From positions 62,001-126,000 of the forward strand of contig NZ_JAAUOE010000006.1 of the NCBI RefSeq assembly GCF_017114915.1: a stretch of DNA of 64,000 nucleotides, given 5' to 3'. The notes below the pieces were generated by a model. That model did not search any database. It was not told the origin of the DNA and worked only from the letters and a program-made list of their open reading frames with translations. This DNA is from Pseudomonas frederiksbergensis (GTDB taxonomy: Bacteria > Pseudomonadota > Gammaproteobacteria > Pseudomonadales > Pseudomonadaceae). The position numbers and the translations under genes were made by a program. Positions 1-11,326 of the stretch are shown in pieces (the first letter of the stretch is position 1; each line of letters begins with the position of its first letter).

Positions 1-2561
1 AGCAGGGCACCGTCATTGACGCCCAGGCGATCGGCTTCGGACTTGGCCAGCGACACGTAGGCGGCTGGAATGCGTTCCTGCACCGGCGCGGCTTTGGCAG
101 AGTTCTCTTCGCTGCCGAACAGGTGGAAGAACGGCACGACCTGCCAGGTGCCCGGCGCCGGGTTGAACGCGCGCGGAACACTGGCGAACCAGTTCAGCGA
201 ATCACCGGTGCTTTCGATCAGGCGCGTGCCCGGGTCGCCAGCGCGCAGGTGACCACCGACTTCGTCCTGGAACTTGTTCCAGGCTTGCGGCGAGTTCCAG
301 CCCGGAGACCAGGCGAATGGCACTTGCTGACGCGGTTCGGCAGAGCCCGAGTAACCTTCCATGGAGAAGGCAAACGCGGTGTCCTTGTCCTGGGAGGTGC
401 GCGGTTCGTGCACGCTGATGTCAGCGCGCATGGCGGTACGACCGGAGTAACGCAGCGGTTCGCGCGCCAGTTTCAGGCCTTTGATCCGGAACGCGGCGGA
501 CGGTGCGGCGTCGACGATACGCGCCAGTTGCGGCGTGCTTGCAGCAACGGCAGCCGTGACGTGGTCCAGTTGGGTCCAATCGATCGGCTGGTTCAGCAGG
601 GTCGAGCGCAGGGCATGCAGCCAGCGCCAGCCTTCGTGGACCAGAATGCTCGCGTCGAGGTAAGTCGGGTCGAAGACCTGGAAGAAGCGCTGGGCGCGGC
701 CTTCCTGGCTGACCAGCGTACCGTCGCCTTCAGCGAAGCTGGCCGCTGGCAGCACCAGGTGGGCGCGATCGCTGGTGGCAGTCTTCTGATGGTCCGCCAC
801 GATCACCACTTTCGCGGCGTTCAGGGCCGCATCGACCTTGGCTTTGTCGGTACGGGTGTACAGATCGTTTTCCAGCACCACGATGGCGTCGGCTTTGCCG
901 TCGATCACCGCTTGCAGCGCTTCGTCGACCGAGTTGCCGCCAAGCATGGCCAGGCCGAGGCTGTTGGCCTCTGGCACGATCAGGCTGATGGAACCATTCT
1001 TCTCGCGCAGCTTCAGGGCTTTGGCGATGTTCGCCGCTGCTTCGATCAGCGCCTTGGAACCCAGCGAGGTACCGGCAATGATCAGTGGACGCTTGGCCGC
1101 GAGCAGGGCGTTGGCGATGCGCTGAGCCAGTTCGAGGGCTTCAGCATCCAGGCCTTCAACGGCCGGCGCGCTGGCGTCGAGGGCATGAGCCACGGCGAAA
1201 CCGAGGCGGGCCAGGTCGTCTGGTGCGGCGTGAACGCATTCTTCAGCGATGTCGTCGAGCTTGGTTTCAGCCAGGCTGGCGATGAACAGCGGGTTCAGTT
1301 CGTGTTGGCCGATGTTTTTCACGGCGGCGTCGAGCCATGGCTGAACGCGCATCGCGTCGGCCATGTCTTCGGCCTTGCCCTTGACCGATTGACGCAGGGC
1401 CAGGGCCATGCGCGCAGCGGTTTGGGTCAGGTCTTCGCCGAGGACGAAAATTGCATCGTGGTCTTCGATGTCGCGCATGTTCGGGATTGGCAGCGGGCTG
1501 TTTTTCAACACCTGCACCACCAGACGAATGCGTTCCAGCTCCGAGGCTTCGATACCGGAGTAGAAGTGCTCGGCGCCGACCAGTTCAAGCAACGCGTAGT
1601 TGCTTTCCAGGCTGGCACGCGGCGAACCGATACCGACGATGTTGCGACCGCGCAGCAGGTCGGCGGCTTTGTCCAGTGCTTCGTCCAGGCTCAGTTTCGC
1701 GCCGTTGGCCAGCAGTGGCTGACGCGGGCGATCCTTGCGGTTGACGTAGCCATAGCCAAAACGGCCACGGTCGCACAGGAAGTATTGGTTTACCGAACCG
1801 TTGAAACGGTTTTCGATGCGACGCAGTTCGCCGTAACGTTCGCCCGGAGAGATGTTGCAACCGCTGGAGCAGCCATGGCAGATGCTCGGCGAGAACTGCA
1901 TGTCCCACTTGCGGTTGTAGCGCTCGGAGTGAGTCTTGTCGGTGAACACACCGGTCGGGCAAACCTCGGTGAGGTTGCCGGAGAACTCGCTTTCCAGGGT
2001 GCCGTCTTCAACGCGACCGAAGTACACGTTGTCGTGGGCGCCAAATACGCCGAGGTCGGTGCCGCCGGCGTAGTCCTTATAGAAACGCACGCAGCGATAG
2101 CAGGCGATGCAGCGGTTCATTTCGTGGGAAATGAACGGGCCCAGTTGCTGGTTCTGGTGGGTACGCTTGGTGAAGCGATAACGGCGCTCGTTGTGGCCGG
2201 TCATCACGGTCATGTCTTGCAGGTGGCAGTGACCGCCTTCCTCACAGACCGGGCAGTCGTGGGGGTGGTTGGTCATCAGCCATTCGACGACGCTGGCGCG
2301 GAATACTTTCGCTTCTTCGTCGTCGATGGAGATCCAGCTGCCGTCGGTGGCGGGGGTCATGCAGGACATGACGATCCGACCACGCTTGTCATTCTCGTCG
2401 GTGTATTGCTTGACCGCGCACTGGCGGCAAGCGCCAACGCTGCCAAGGGCAGGGTGCCAGCAGAAATAAGGGATATCGAGGCCTAGCGACAGACATGCCT
2501 GTAACAGGTTGTCTGCCCCATCGACTTCGAGCTCTTTGCCGTCTACGTGGATAGTGGCCAT
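1..2561 (-). CDS. nuoG: NADH-quinone oxidoreductase subunit G (partial, 3' end outside window)
   Basis: This is the large iron-sulfur subunit of respiratory complex I, in the peripheral arm, passing electrons from NuoEF along its Fe-S chain. The start is the ATG at 2561 ([10 protein letters not shown]). About 853 codons are visible; family members are about 900 residues, so roughly the last 50 are cut off by the left edge. Visible ligand motifs are the N-terminal 2Fe-2S set (CWHP, GACRQC), the His-Cys set ([10 protein letters not shown]), CIACYRC and CPTG. The extra N7-type motif CHGCSSGC with a later Cys is also present, typical of E. coli-like NuoG. It is the last nuo gene in the window, 138 bp after nuoF. 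The + strand frame at 123-2486 is its shadow. Confidence 0.97.
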   Translation of the reverse strand, partial: MATIHVDGKELEVDGADNLLQACLSLGLDIPYFCWHPALGSVGACRQCAVKQYTDENDKRGRIVMSCMTPATDGSWISIDDEEAKVFRASVVEWLMTNHPHDCPVCEEGGHCHLQDMTVMTGHNERRYRFTKRTHQNQQLGPFISHEMNRCIACYRCVRFYKDYAGGTDLGVFGAHDNVYFGRVEDGTLESEFSGNLTEVCPTGVFTDKTHSERYNRKWDMQFSPSICHGCSSGCNISPGERYGELRRIENRFNGSVNQYFLCDRGRFGYGYVNRKDRPRQPLLANGAKLSLDEALDKAADLLRGRNIVGIGSPRASLESNYALLELVGAEHFYSGIEASELERIRLVVQVLKNSPLPIPNMRDIEDHDAIFVLGEDLTQTAARMALALRQSVKGKAEDMADAMRVQPWLDAAVKNIGQHELNPLFIASLAETKLDDIAEECVHAAPDDLARLGFAVAHALDASAPAVEGLDAEALELAQRIANALLAAKRPLIIAGTSLGSKALIEAAANIAKALKLREKNGSISLIVPEANSLGLAMLGGNSVDEALQAVIDGKADAIVVLENDLYTRTDKAKVDAALNAAKVVIVADHQKTATSDRAHLVLPAASFAEGDGTLVSQEGRAQRFFQVFDPTYLDASILVHEGWRWLHALRSTLLNQPIDWTQLDHVTAAVAASTPQLARIVDAAPSAAFRIKGLKLAREPLRYSGRTAMRADISVHEPRTSQDKDTAFAFSMEGYSGSAEPRQQVPFAWSPGWNSPQAWNKFQDEVGGHLRAGDPGTRLIESTGDSLNWFASVPRAFNPAPGTWQVVPFFHLFGSEENSAKAAPVQERIPAAYVSLAKSEADRLGVNDGAL

Positions 2562-2660
2562 GGTTCAAAGTTCTTCGTTGGCCCGGTGTCAGCGGGCGTG
2601 GCTAATGGAATCTTGTTATCCGTGTGAATCAATACAGCCGCTTGCGGCGTCATCACACGA

Positions 2661-2693
2661 GAAGGCGAAGGGCACGGACCCTTCGCCTTTTTT
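2661..2693. other. hairpin between nuoF and nuoG
   Basis: An 11-bp perfect stem (2662-2672 with 2679-2689) and a 6-nt loop lie in the 138-bp nuoF-nuoG gap. The T run is on the + strand, so as an intrinsic terminator it would stop antisense transcripts. On the nuo mRNA strand there is no U tract, so it more likely marks processing, mRNA stability or partial pausing. The structure is seen; the role is inferred. Confidence 0.6.
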
Positions 2694-2699
2694 AAGCGT

Positions 2700-4055
2700 T
2701 TACGCGCCGACTACGATCGGCTTTGCCAGAGGCGGGACGACGGCGCGGGTAGGCGCGATGCCGGCTTCGAACTCTGGACGGAAGTATTTGATGGCGCTGC
2801 CCAACGGTTCCACGGCACCCGGTGCGTGAGCACAGAAGGTCTTGCCCGGGCCGAGGAAACCGACCAGACCCAGCAGGGTCTCGATGTCGCCGGCTTGCCC
2901 TTCTCCATTCTCGATCGCGCGCAGCAGCTTGACGCTCCACGGCAGACCGTCACGGCAAGGGGTGCAGAAACCGCACGACTCACGGGCGAAGAACTCTTCC
3001 ATGTTGCGCAGCAGAGACACCATGTTGACGCTGTCGTCCACCGCCATGGCCAGGCCGGTACCCATACGGGTGCCCACTTTGGCGATGCCGCCGGCGTACA
3101 TTTGTGCGTCCAGGTGTTCCGGCAACAGGAAGCCGGTACCGGCGCCGCCTGGCTGCCAGCACTTGAGCTTGTAACCGTCGCGCATGCCGCCGGCGTAGTC
3201 TTCGAACAGCTCGCGACCGGTGACGCCGAACGGCAACTCCCACAGCCCAGGGTTCTTGACCTTGCCGGAGAAGCCCATGAGCTTGGTGCCCATATCCTCA
3301 CTGCCGACCCGGGCCAACGATTTGTACCAGTCCACGCCGTCGGCAATGATCGCCGGCACGTTGCACAGGGTTTCAACGTTGTTCACGCACGTCGGCTTGC
3401 CCCACACGCCCACGGCGGCAGGGAAGGGCGGCTTGGAGCGCGGGTTGGCGCGGCGACCTTCGAGGGAGTTGATCAGTGCGGTTTCTTCACCGCAGATGTA
3501 ACGCCCGGCGCCGGTGTGGACGAACAGCTCGAAATCGAAGCCGCTGCCCAGGATGTTTTTACCCAGCAAGCCCGCTGCCTTGGCTTCTTCCACGGCACGG
3601 TTCAGGTGCCTGGCGGCGGTGGTGTATTCGCCACGCAGGAAGATGTAGCCACGGTAGGTTTTCAGTGCGCGGGCACTGATCAGCATGCCTTCGATCAGCA
3701 GATGGGGCAGTTGCTCCATCAGCATGCGGTCTTTCCAGGTGTTCGGCTCCATTTCATCCGCGTTGCACAGCAGGTAGCGGATGTTGATGGATTCATCCTT
3801 GGGCATCAGGCCCCACTTCACGCCCGTGGGGAAGCCTGCACCGCCGCGGCCCTTGAGGCCGGAGTCTTTCACGGTCTGGACGATGTCGTCCTGGGCCATG
3901 TCGGCGAAGGCCTTGCGCGCAGCGGCGTAACCGTTCTTGGCCTGGTACTCGTCGAGCCATACGGCTTCGCCGTCGTCACGCAGGCGCCAGGTGAGCGGGT
4001 GAGTCTCGGCCGTACGCTTGATGCGGTTGGCGGGACCGAAGGAAGTCAGGGTCAT
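2700..4055 (-). CDS. nuoF: NADH-quinone oxidoreductase subunit F
   Basis: This is the NADH-binding, FMN-containing subunit of complex I (451 aa, normal length); it oxidises NADH and feeds electrons to its 4Fe-4S centre. The glycine-rich NADH/FMN region [10 protein letters not shown] lies near residue 70 and the 4Fe-4S ligand motif CGFCTPCR near residue 355. The start codon overlaps the nuoE stop as ATGA, so translation is probably coupled. The protein works as the NuoEFG dehydrogenase module with its neighbours. Family identity is certain. Confidence 0.98.
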   Translation of the reverse strand: MTLTSFGPANRIKRTAETHPLTWRLRDDGEAVWLDEYQAKNGYAAARKAFADMAQDDIVQTVKDSGLKGRGGAGFPTGVKWGLMPKDESINIRYLLCNADEMEPNTWKDRMLMEQLPHLLIEGMLISARALKTYRGYIFLRGEYTTAARHLNRAVEEAKAAGLLGKNILGSGFDFELFVHTGAGRYICGEETALINSLEGRRANPRSKPPFPAAVGVWGKPTCVNNVETLCNVPAIIADGVDWYKSLARVGSEDMGTKLMGFSGKVKNPGLWELPFGVTGRELFEDYAGGMRDGYKLKCWQPGGAGTGFLLPEHLDAQMYAGGIAKVGTRMGTGLAMAVDDSVNMVSLLRNMEEFFARESCGFCTPCRDGLPWSVKLLRAIENGEGQAGDIETLLGLVGFLGPGKTFCAHAPGAVEPLGSAIKYFRPEFEAGIAPTRAVVPPLAKPIVVGA

Positions 4056-4549
4056 ACGTAGCCCTCGAGCAATTTGGCAACACCGGCAGGCTGCACATCA
4101 CCGAATGTGTCGTCGTCGATCATCAGTGCCGGCGCCTTGTCACAGTTGCCGAGGCAGCAGACCGGCAGCAGGGTGAAACGACCGTCGGCGGTGGTCTGAC
4201 CCAGGCCGATGCCCAGCTTGCTCTGGATTTCGCTGACCACGGACTCGTGGCCGCCGATGTAGCAGACCATGCTGTCGCAGACGCGAATGATGTGACGGCC
4301 GACTGGCTGACGGAAGATCTGGCTATAGAAAGTAGCCACCCCTTCAACGTCGCTGGCCGGGATGCCGAGGATCTCGCCGATGGCGTAGAGCGCGCCGTCA
4401 GGCACCCAGCCACGTTCCTTCTGGACGATTTTCAGGGCTTCGATCGACGCCGCGCGCGGGTCTTCATAGTGATGCAGCTCATGCTCGATGGCCGAGCGCT
4501 CGGTTTCGCTGAGGGCGAAACGGTCTGTCAGGATAAGCGTGCTGTTCAT
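4052..4549 (-). CDS. nuoE: NADH-quinone oxidoreductase subunit E
   Basis: This is the thioredoxin-fold 2Fe-2S subunit of complex I (165 aa), carrying centre N1a next to NuoF. Ligand cysteines are visible in VCDSMVC and LPVCCLGNC. It starts 2 bp after the nuoCD stop and its stop overlaps the nuoF start, so nuoCD-E-F are tightly coupled. Nothing unusual in length or motifs. Confidence 0.97.
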   Translation of the reverse strand: MNSTLILTDRFALSETERSAIEHELHHYEDPRAASIEALKIVQKERGWVPDGALYAIGEILGIPASDVEGVATFYSQIFRQPVGRHIIRVCDSMVCYIGGHESVVSEIQSKLGIGLGQTTADGRFTLLPVCCLGNCDKAPALMIDDDTFGDVQPAGVAKLLEGYV

Positions 4550-4551
4550 GC

Positions 4552-6342
<1,791 letters not shown>

Positions 6343-6408
6343 TTATCGCTTTCGGTCAACGTAAAGAATGAAGCCAGTTTCTCGTTCTATAGAAGAAGCA
6401 GATCTGGA

Positions 6409-7083
6409 TCAGACTTCGTCGGGGCTGCGCAGGTTGGTTACCTGAATACGCTGTTCGCGGCGCTGTTCCTTTTGCGAAGGCATCTCGGCGCGGTAAACGC
6501 CTTGATCGCCAACGACCCAGGAAAGTGGGCGACGCTCCTGGCCAATCGACTCCTGCAACAGCATCAAGCCTTGCAGAAAAGCTTCAGGGCGGGGCGGGCA
6601 GCCAGGCACGTAGACGTCCACGGGCAGGAACTTGTCCACCCCTTGAACGACGGAGTAGATGTCGTACATGCCACCGGAGTTGGCGCACGAACCCATGGAT
6701 ATTACCCATTTAGGCTCGAGCATTTGCTCGTAGAGACGCTGAATGATCGGCGCCATCTTGATGAAGCAGGTACCGGCGATAACCATGAAATCCGCCTGAC
6801 GCGGCGATGCCCGGATCACCTCGGCGCCAAAGCGCGCGATGTCGTGGGGCGCCGTGAAGGCGGTGGTCATTTCCACGTAGCAGCACGAAAGACCGAAGTT
6901 ATACGGCCACAGGGAGTTCTTGCGCCCCCAGTTGATCGTGCCGTTGAGCACGTCTTCGAGCTTGCCCATGAAAATGTTTTTGTGGACTTGATCTTCTAAC
7001 GGATCGGAAACGGTTTCCCGTTGGCCAATCGGATACTGCTCGTTAGGAGCATCGGGGTCGATCCTGGTGAGATTGTATTGCAT
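6409..7083 (-). CDS. nuoB: NADH-quinone oxidoreductase subunit B
   Basis: This subunit carries the terminal N2 4Fe-4S cluster of complex I, which hands electrons to quinone. Cluster cysteines are seen in [15 protein letters not shown] and VPGCPPRP. The ATG at 7083 ([10 protein letters not shown], 224 aa) is preferred over an in-frame TTG two codons earlier, because GAGG sits 8 nt before the ATG and the length matches relatives. It begins 10 bp after nuoA. Confidence 0.97.
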   Translation of the reverse strand: MQYNLTRIDPDAPNEQYPIGQRETVSDPLEDQVHKNIFMGKLEDVLNGTINWGRKNSLWPYNFGLSCCYVEMTTAFTAPHDIARFGAEVIRASPRQADFMVIAGTCFIKMAPIIQRLYEQMLEPKWVISMGSCANSGGMYDIYSVVQGVDKFLPVDVYVPGCPPRPEAFLQGLMLLQESIGQERRPLSWVVGDQGVYRAEMPSQKEQRREQRIQVTNLRSPDEV

Positions 7084-7093
7084 TGCCAAAGCC

Positions 7094-7507
7094 TCATTGT
7101 TTCAGCTTCGCTTGCCGCTTAAGACGAGCTGCCGGAGCCCAGTCAAGGGCGCCCACTCGAAATAGGTAGACAAGACCTGCCAACAGAATTGCTATGAAAA
7201 CGAGAGCTTCGACGAATCCGGTCCAGCCGCTTTCGCGGACGGACACAGACCAGGCAAAGAGAAAGAGGGCTTCGATATCGAAGATCACGAAGAGCATCGC
7301 GACCAGATAGAATTTGGCTGAGAGCCGCAAGCGGGCGCCACCTGTAGGTAGCATGCCGGACTCGAACGGTTCGTTTTTGCTGCGGCCCCAGGCTTTTGAC
7401 CCGAGGAGGCTGGAGACGCCGAGCATGAAGGCGCAAAGGCCGCCGACACCCAGAAGGAAAATGGCAAAGCCCCAGTTGTGGGCCATGAGTCCGGTCGCTT
7501 CGGGCAT
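7094..7507 (-). CDS. nuoA: NADH-quinone oxidoreductase subunit A
   Basis: This small membrane subunit of complex I (137 aa) has three hydrophobic segments, at about residues 8-33, 60-85 and 95-117. The frame is open further upstream, but the ATG at 7507 ([10 protein letters not shown]) gives the family length and has AAGGA about 8 nt before it. It is the first gene of the nuo operon, so the operon promoter should lie in the AT-rich 7508-7800 region. Confidence 0.95.
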   Translation of the reverse strand: MPEATGLMAHNWGFAIFLLGVGGLCAFMLGVSSLLGSKAWGRSKNEPFESGMLPTGGARLRLSAKFYLVAMLFVIFDIEALFLFAWSVSVRESGWTGFVEALVFIAILLAGLVYLFRVGALDWAPAARLKRQAKLKQ

Positions 7508-7756
7508 GCTGGTAATCCTTAACAGAGAGCAAAGGTCTCTGAGCTTGAAAAGAAACAAAGCAGTGACGATATGTCGCAGCAATCAATCCCGCTGATTTTA
7601 TGGCTAAACACCGTGCAAGTAAAATTCCTGTAGCGAAATTATTTATTGGAATAAGGACATGGCGCACCTCCAAAGCCCTGTAGCCCATGCGGTTCGGGCA
7701 TTAGCGGGGGTTTTGTCAAATATGTTTTGTAGGGAATGTAACGAACATAGTTGTCG

Positions 7757-7775
7757 CTAAATGATAATCAATGTT
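7757..7775 (-). promoter_or_regulatory. candidate Fur box upstream of nuo operon
   Basis: The core AATGATAATCA matches the classical 19-bp Fur consensus at 13 of 19 positions by hand count, about 250 bp before the nuoA start. Complex I is very rich in Fe-S clusters, so iron control would make sense. The distance is long for direct control. The match is seen; the function is a guess. Confidence 0.3.
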
Positions 7776-7970
7776 ATTTGATATGGTTTTTAAACTGTTT
7801 AGCGGGTCACGCTCCGGGAAGTTGTCTTATATGCGCGTTACTGCAAGTAGCATGCGCGGTCGTTTTACCCTTTTTTCCAGATCGTGATACCGCTCTGGAT
7901 CAATGTTTTTGCCAGCATTTTGTGGGTTGGCTCATTTCCTGTGGTCGCTGGCGTCATGGACGCGCAGGCA

Positions 7971-7997
7971 AAAAAACGCCCCGAACCAGTCGGGGCG
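7971..7997 (-). terminator. Rho-independent terminator of aceA
   Basis: A 7-bp GC stem (CGCCCCG/CGGGGCG) with a 7-nt loop is followed on the minus strand by a T run, about 70 bp after the aceA stop. Confidence 0.88.
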
Positions 7998-8065
7998 TCA
8001 GATGAGCGGCTTTGCGGTTAGCTTTTTATTCGGTCCGCAAGGGCCGTTTGTTTAAGCGAAGCAGA

Positions 8066-9391
8066 TCAGTGGAACTGTTCTTCTTCGGTGGAGCCGGTCA
8101 GTGCGGTCACCGAAGACGTGCCGCCCTGGATCACGGTGGTCATGTCGTCGAAGTAACCGGTGCCCACTTCCTGCTGGTGAGCCACGAAGGTGTAACCCTT
8201 GGCGGCGTCAGCGAACTCTTGTTCTTGCAGCTTCACGTAGGCGGTCATGTCGTTGCGGGCGTAGTCGTGCGCCAGGTTGAACATGCTGTGCCACATGTTG
8301 TGAATGCCGGCCAGGGTGATGAACTGGTGCTTGTAGCCCATGGCGGACAGTTCGCGCTGGAACTTGGCGATGGTCGCGTCGTCCAGGTTTTTCTTCCAGT
8401 TGAAGGAAGGCGAGCAGTTGTACGACAGCAGTTGGTCCGGGTATTCCTTTTTGATCGCTTCGGCGAAACGACGGGCTTCGTCCAGATCCGGCTTGGCGGT
8501 TTCACACCAGATCAGGTCGGCGTATGGCGCGTAAGCCAGGCCGCGAGCGATCGCCTGGTCGAGACCGGCGCGAACCTTGTAGAAGCCTTCCTGGGTACGG
8601 GTGCCGGTCACGAATGGCTGGTCGTACGGGTCGCAGTCGGACGTCAGCAGGTCAGCAGCGTTGGCGTCGGTACGGGCCAGAATAATGGTTGGCACACCGG
8701 CAACGTCGGCTGCCAGACGAGCAGCGGTCAGCTTCTGCACGGCTTCCTGAGTCGGAACCAATACCTTGCCGCCCATGTGGCCGCATTTTTTCACGGAAGC
8801 CAGTTGGTCTTCGAAGTGAACGCCGGCGGCGCCTGCTTCGATCATGCTCTTCATCAGCTCGTAAGCGTTCAGTACACCGCCGAAACCGGCTTCAGCGTCC
8901 GCCACGATCGGTGCGAAGTAGTCGATGTAGCCTTCGTCGCCCGGGTTCTTGCCGGCTTTCCACTGGATCTGGTCAGCACGACGGAACGAGTTGTTGATGC
9001 GCTTGACCACGGTTGGAACCGAATCCACCGGGTACAGCGACTGGTCCGGGTACATCGATTCGGCGGAGTTGTTGTCCGCCGCCACTTGCCAGCCCGACAG
9101 GTAGATCGCCTGGATGCCGGCCTTGACTTGTTGCACAGCCTGGCCGCCGGTCAGGGCGCCCATGCAGTTGACGAAATCTTTCTCAGGACGGAAGGACGGC
9201 TTGGCACCCTGGGTGACCAGGTTCCAGAGCTTCTCGGCGCCCATTTTTGCAAAGGTGTGCTCAGGTTGAACCGAGCCACGCAGACGGACGACGTCAGCAG
9301 CGGAGTAATTGCGCTTCACGCCTTTCCAGCGCGGGTTTTCAGCCCAGTCTTTTTCGAGGGCTGCAATTTGCTGTTCGCGTGTCAGTGCCAT
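8066..9391 (-). CDS. aceA: isocitrate lyase
   Basis: This enzyme cleaves isocitrate to glyoxylate and succinate, the first step of the glyoxylate shunt, in the cytoplasm. At 441 aa it matches the ICL family. The catalytic signature KKCGHMGGK is near residue 210, and the metal/substrate region WCETAKPD follows. The ATG at 9391 ([10 protein letters not shown]) has GAGG about 10 nt upstream. It is monocistronic with its own terminator. It competes for isocitrate with Idh and Icd, both encoded 7-11 kb away. Confidence 0.97.
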   Translation of the reverse strand: MALTREQQIAALEKDWAENPRWKGVKRNYSAADVVRLRGSVQPEHTFAKMGAEKLWNLVTQGAKPSFRPEKDFVNCMGALTGGQAVQQVKAGIQAIYLSGWQVAADNNSAESMYPDQSLYPVDSVPTVVKRINNSFRRADQIQWKAGKNPGDEGYIDYFAPIVADAEAGFGGVLNAYELMKSMIEAGAAGVHFEDQLASVKKCGHMGGKVLVPTQEAVQKLTAARLAADVAGVPTIILARTDANAADLLTSDCDPYDQPFVTGTRTQEGFYKVRAGLDQAIARGLAYAPYADLIWCETAKPDLDEARRFAEAIKKEYPDQLLSYNCSPSFNWKKNLDDATIAKFQRELSAMGYKHQFITLAGIHNMWHSMFNLAHDYARNDMTAYVKLQEQEFADAAKGYTFVAHQQEVGTGYFDDMTTVIQGGTSSVTALTGSTEEEQFH

Positions 9392-9904
9392 GGAGATAAA
9401 CCTCGTCGCGTCTTTGATGAAAAGTCGTTCTTGGTGAAAGTTCCTGCTCCTGCCAGATACACAATTAAAGGGCGCGTAAAAGGCTGCTCGCTGACCAGAA
9501 GCTTAGGCGGTCAAGTCGGGTTCGGCGGGGATGGCGACGGGATGAACGATGGGCTCGAGGGGGAAGTGAGCAGGTAAGGGCGAACTGGCGAGCGCATTCG
9601 GGCGTCGTGGGCCTTGGTGCGAACTTCAGTGTGGAGCCGGGTTACCTATTTACGCTTCCGTCCCTCGGGACAACTTCGTTCCAGTCGGCAACCTCGTCAA
9701 ACACACCTTGTGGGCGGTACAGACACGAATCGGCTCGCGGGGTAGGGTGCGAACAGCGACTCGAAAGCCCTTGCCAGGGCCTCTGATTAGCGGGAGCGAG
9801 GCCATCATGCCTTTGCTTTTTTGGCTCGTCAAACGTTTTGTAGTGCTTTTTTTCAAGCACTACATCTTTGGTCTAATACGACTAATCAGTCAGTTTTTGG
9901 TGCT
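9392..9904. other. aceA upstream region
   Basis: This 513-bp stretch should contain the aceA promoter. I see no convincing conserved gene. A 9-bp inverted repeat GTAGTGCTT/AAGCACTAC (9840-9848, 9855-9863) could be an operator or a weak hairpin. A 33-codon hydrophobic, basic frame (9807-9908, +) has only a poor ribosome-binding site and remains speculative. Confidence 0.5.
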
Positions 9905-10666
9905 TTAGTCCAACGTATCGACTTTCACCCGCAACGTCATGTCATCCCGGCCCTGAGTCGAGTAGCTGCGGGTCAGGCCCTGTTTGTCGGCCTGAGTCTG
10001 GCGGTTCATGCCGGCCAGGGTGATCCATTCGCCCAGTCGACCGCTGACGGTTGTGTCGGTACTTTGCACGTTCACTACATCGGGGCGTTCCTGGCTCATC
10101 CGGTCACGGTTGGTACTGATTGCCAGATGAACGATGTCGCCGGTGACGCTGGCGGTGACGTAGAAACCCTGGGTGACGTTGCGGTATTCGGTCTGGCTGC
10201 GCAGGTCGCCATAGCCGTCGGTCTGGGTGCTGGTGAGCGGCACGCTCTGTCCGACCTGGATCAGCGCCGGTGCGCCTTCGCTGGCCTGAACCTGCTGGAT
10301 GCCGCCATCACGGCTGTCGGTGCTGCGATTGATGATGCGGGTCTGATTCGGTGCGGCGCCATTCACCGAGTAGCCCTGATCGCCCTGGAAGTTGTTTTCG
10401 TTGGTGTCGACGGTGATCAGCAGGCGCTTGGGCGCGGTGTCCAGTTGCGCGAGGAGGGCTTTGAGTTCGCCGATCTTGCCGGGCTCGGCATTGACGATCA
10501 GTTGGTTGCCGTAGGCGCTGACCTTGCCGTCCTTGCCGATGAAATTCTGCGCCACCGGCAGCAGGTCGGCGCTGGTGCGGTAATTCAGGGGCACGATCTC
10601 GGTGGCGGCCATGACCGAAAAACTGCAGGTCAGCAGCAGCGTGGTGAGCAGGGTGCGTAGGGACAT
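9905..10666 (-). CDS. exported secretin-like (N-domain/NolW-type) protein
   Basis: This 253-aa protein has a clear signal peptide (MSLRTLLTTLL, cleavage likely after VMAATE). The early part (YRTSADLLPVAQNFIG, then AYGNQLIVNA) resembles the short N-domain of secretins such as GspD and NolW. The remainder resembles the beginning of a secretin domain (GQSVPL, GFYVTASV) but is too short to form the outer-membrane barrel. The start at 10666 has GGAG upstream; the frame extends further but into non-conserved sequence. No secretion genes are next to it. A periplasmic location is inferred; the role is unknown. Confidence 0.75.
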   Translation of the reverse strand: MSLRTLLTTLLLTCSFSVMAATEIVPLNYRTSADLLPVAQNFIGKDGKVSAYGNQLIVNAEPGKIGELKALLAQLDTAPKRLLITVDTNENNFQGDQGYSVNGAAPNQTRIINRSTDSRDGGIQQVQASEGAPALIQVGQSVPLTSTQTDGYGDLRSQTEYRNVTQGFYVTASVTGDIVHLAISTNRDRMSQERPDVVNVQSTDTTVSGRLGEWITLAGMNRQTQADKQGLTRSYSTQGRDDMTLRVKVDTLD

Positions 10667-10743
10667 GTCCGTTTCTCCGCAAATCAAAGGTTTGATATTG
10701 CCAGTTTGTCGGCCCGGCGTGGCGCGAGTTGAATCACAGACAG

Positions 10744-10777
10744 CAAAACGCCCCGGCATCCGAGGATGGCGGGGCGT
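10744..10777 (-). terminator. terminator downstream of the GNAT gene at 10901-11326
   Basis: A long stem (ACGCCCCG pairing with CGGGGCGT, extended inward with one mismatch) is followed on the minus strand by TTTT. A 111-bp repeat is inserted between it and the GNAT stop codon. Confidence 0.75.
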
Positions 10778-10888
10778 GATCGTTCCCTCGCGCAGCAAAG
10801 GAATGCAGCCTGTGACGCTCCGCGTCACTGCCGCGAAGGGACGTGGAGCGTCCCGAGAGGCATTCCCACGCAGAGCGTGGGAACGATC
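10778..10888. repeat. 111-bp multi-hairpin repeat, copy 1
   Basis: It is bounded by inverted ends GATCGTTCCC and GGGAACGATC and contains inner palindromes around GACGCTCCGCGTC and GGAGCGTCC. It is the most divergent of four equal-length copies (also 23826, 34756 and 50748). It lies downstream of a gene and does not interrupt any coding sequence. Confidence 0.85.
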
Positions 10889-10900
10889 AGTTACGAGGTA

Positions 10901-11326
10901 TCAAGCCGAGTGACGCACCATGTCTACATGCGGAATCCCGGCTTCCAGGAATTCCTCACTGACCATGCTGAAACCCAAGCGCTCATAGAACGCCGTGGCT
11001 TGCACTTGCGCGCTCAGCATCTGCTGCTTCAGCCCGCGCTTCTCGGCTTCACCGATCACCGCTTGCATCAGCGCATCGCCAACCTTCATGCCGCGCCAGT
11101 CTTTGAGCACCGACACCCGGCCGATGTGGCCATCGGGCAACAGGCGGGCGGTGCCGATCGGAAAGTCGCCTTCGAAGGCCAGGAAATGCACCGCCGTGGC
11201 GTCATCGGCATCCCATTCCAGTTCAGGTGGAACGGATTGCTCGGCGACGAATACCGCTTCACGAATGCGCCGGATCTCGGCGTTGTCCTTCTGCCAGTCT
11301 GCGACACGTACGTGAATTTTATTCAT
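10901..11326 (-). CDS. GNAT family N-acetyltransferase
   Basis: This 141-aa single-domain acetyltransferase uses acetyl-CoA; the substrate is unknown. Visible features are the motif A strand GRVSVLKDWRGMKVG (acetyl-CoA loop) and a C-terminal AFYERLGF, typical of ElaA/YjcF-like GNATs. The ATG at 11326 overlaps the end of the preceding RoxA-like gene by 8 bp, so the two are probably co-translated. An in-frame TTG lies two codons earlier. The linkage with a ribosomal oxygenase could suggest a translation-related target, which is only inference. Confidence 0.85.
   Translation of the reverse strand: MNKIHVRVADWQKDNAEIRRIREAVFVAEQSVPPELEWDADDATAVHFLAFEGDFPIGTARLLPDGHIGRVSVLKDWRGMKVGDALMQAVIGEAEKRGLKQQMLSAQVQATAFYERLGFSMVSEEFLEAGIPHVDMVRHSA

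Larger units (their letters stand above)
7508..8065. other. intergenic region between nuoA and aceA
   Basis: This 558-bp stretch has no convincing gene. From left to right it holds the nuo 5' region (relatively AT-rich to about 7800), a Fur-box-like sequence at 7757-7775, GC-richer DNA without obvious signals, and the aceA terminator at 7971-7997. The short + frame at 7751-8005 has no supported start and no recognisable product. I could not assign a -10/-35 pair. Confidence 0.6.

Noticed and set aside
123-2486. 787-codon + strand open frame
   Set aside because: Entirely antisense to nuoG, whose protein sequence is unmistakable; a GC-driven shadow.
9874-9883. TAATACGACT, resembling the T7 promoter
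   Set aside because: Only ten bases match; the following bases diverge from the T7 consensus and no phage genes are nearby.
10744-10900. Possible CRISPR-like or phage attachment repeat
   Set aside because: The repeats are single dispersed palindromic elements, not spaced direct repeats; no cas or integrase genes are present.
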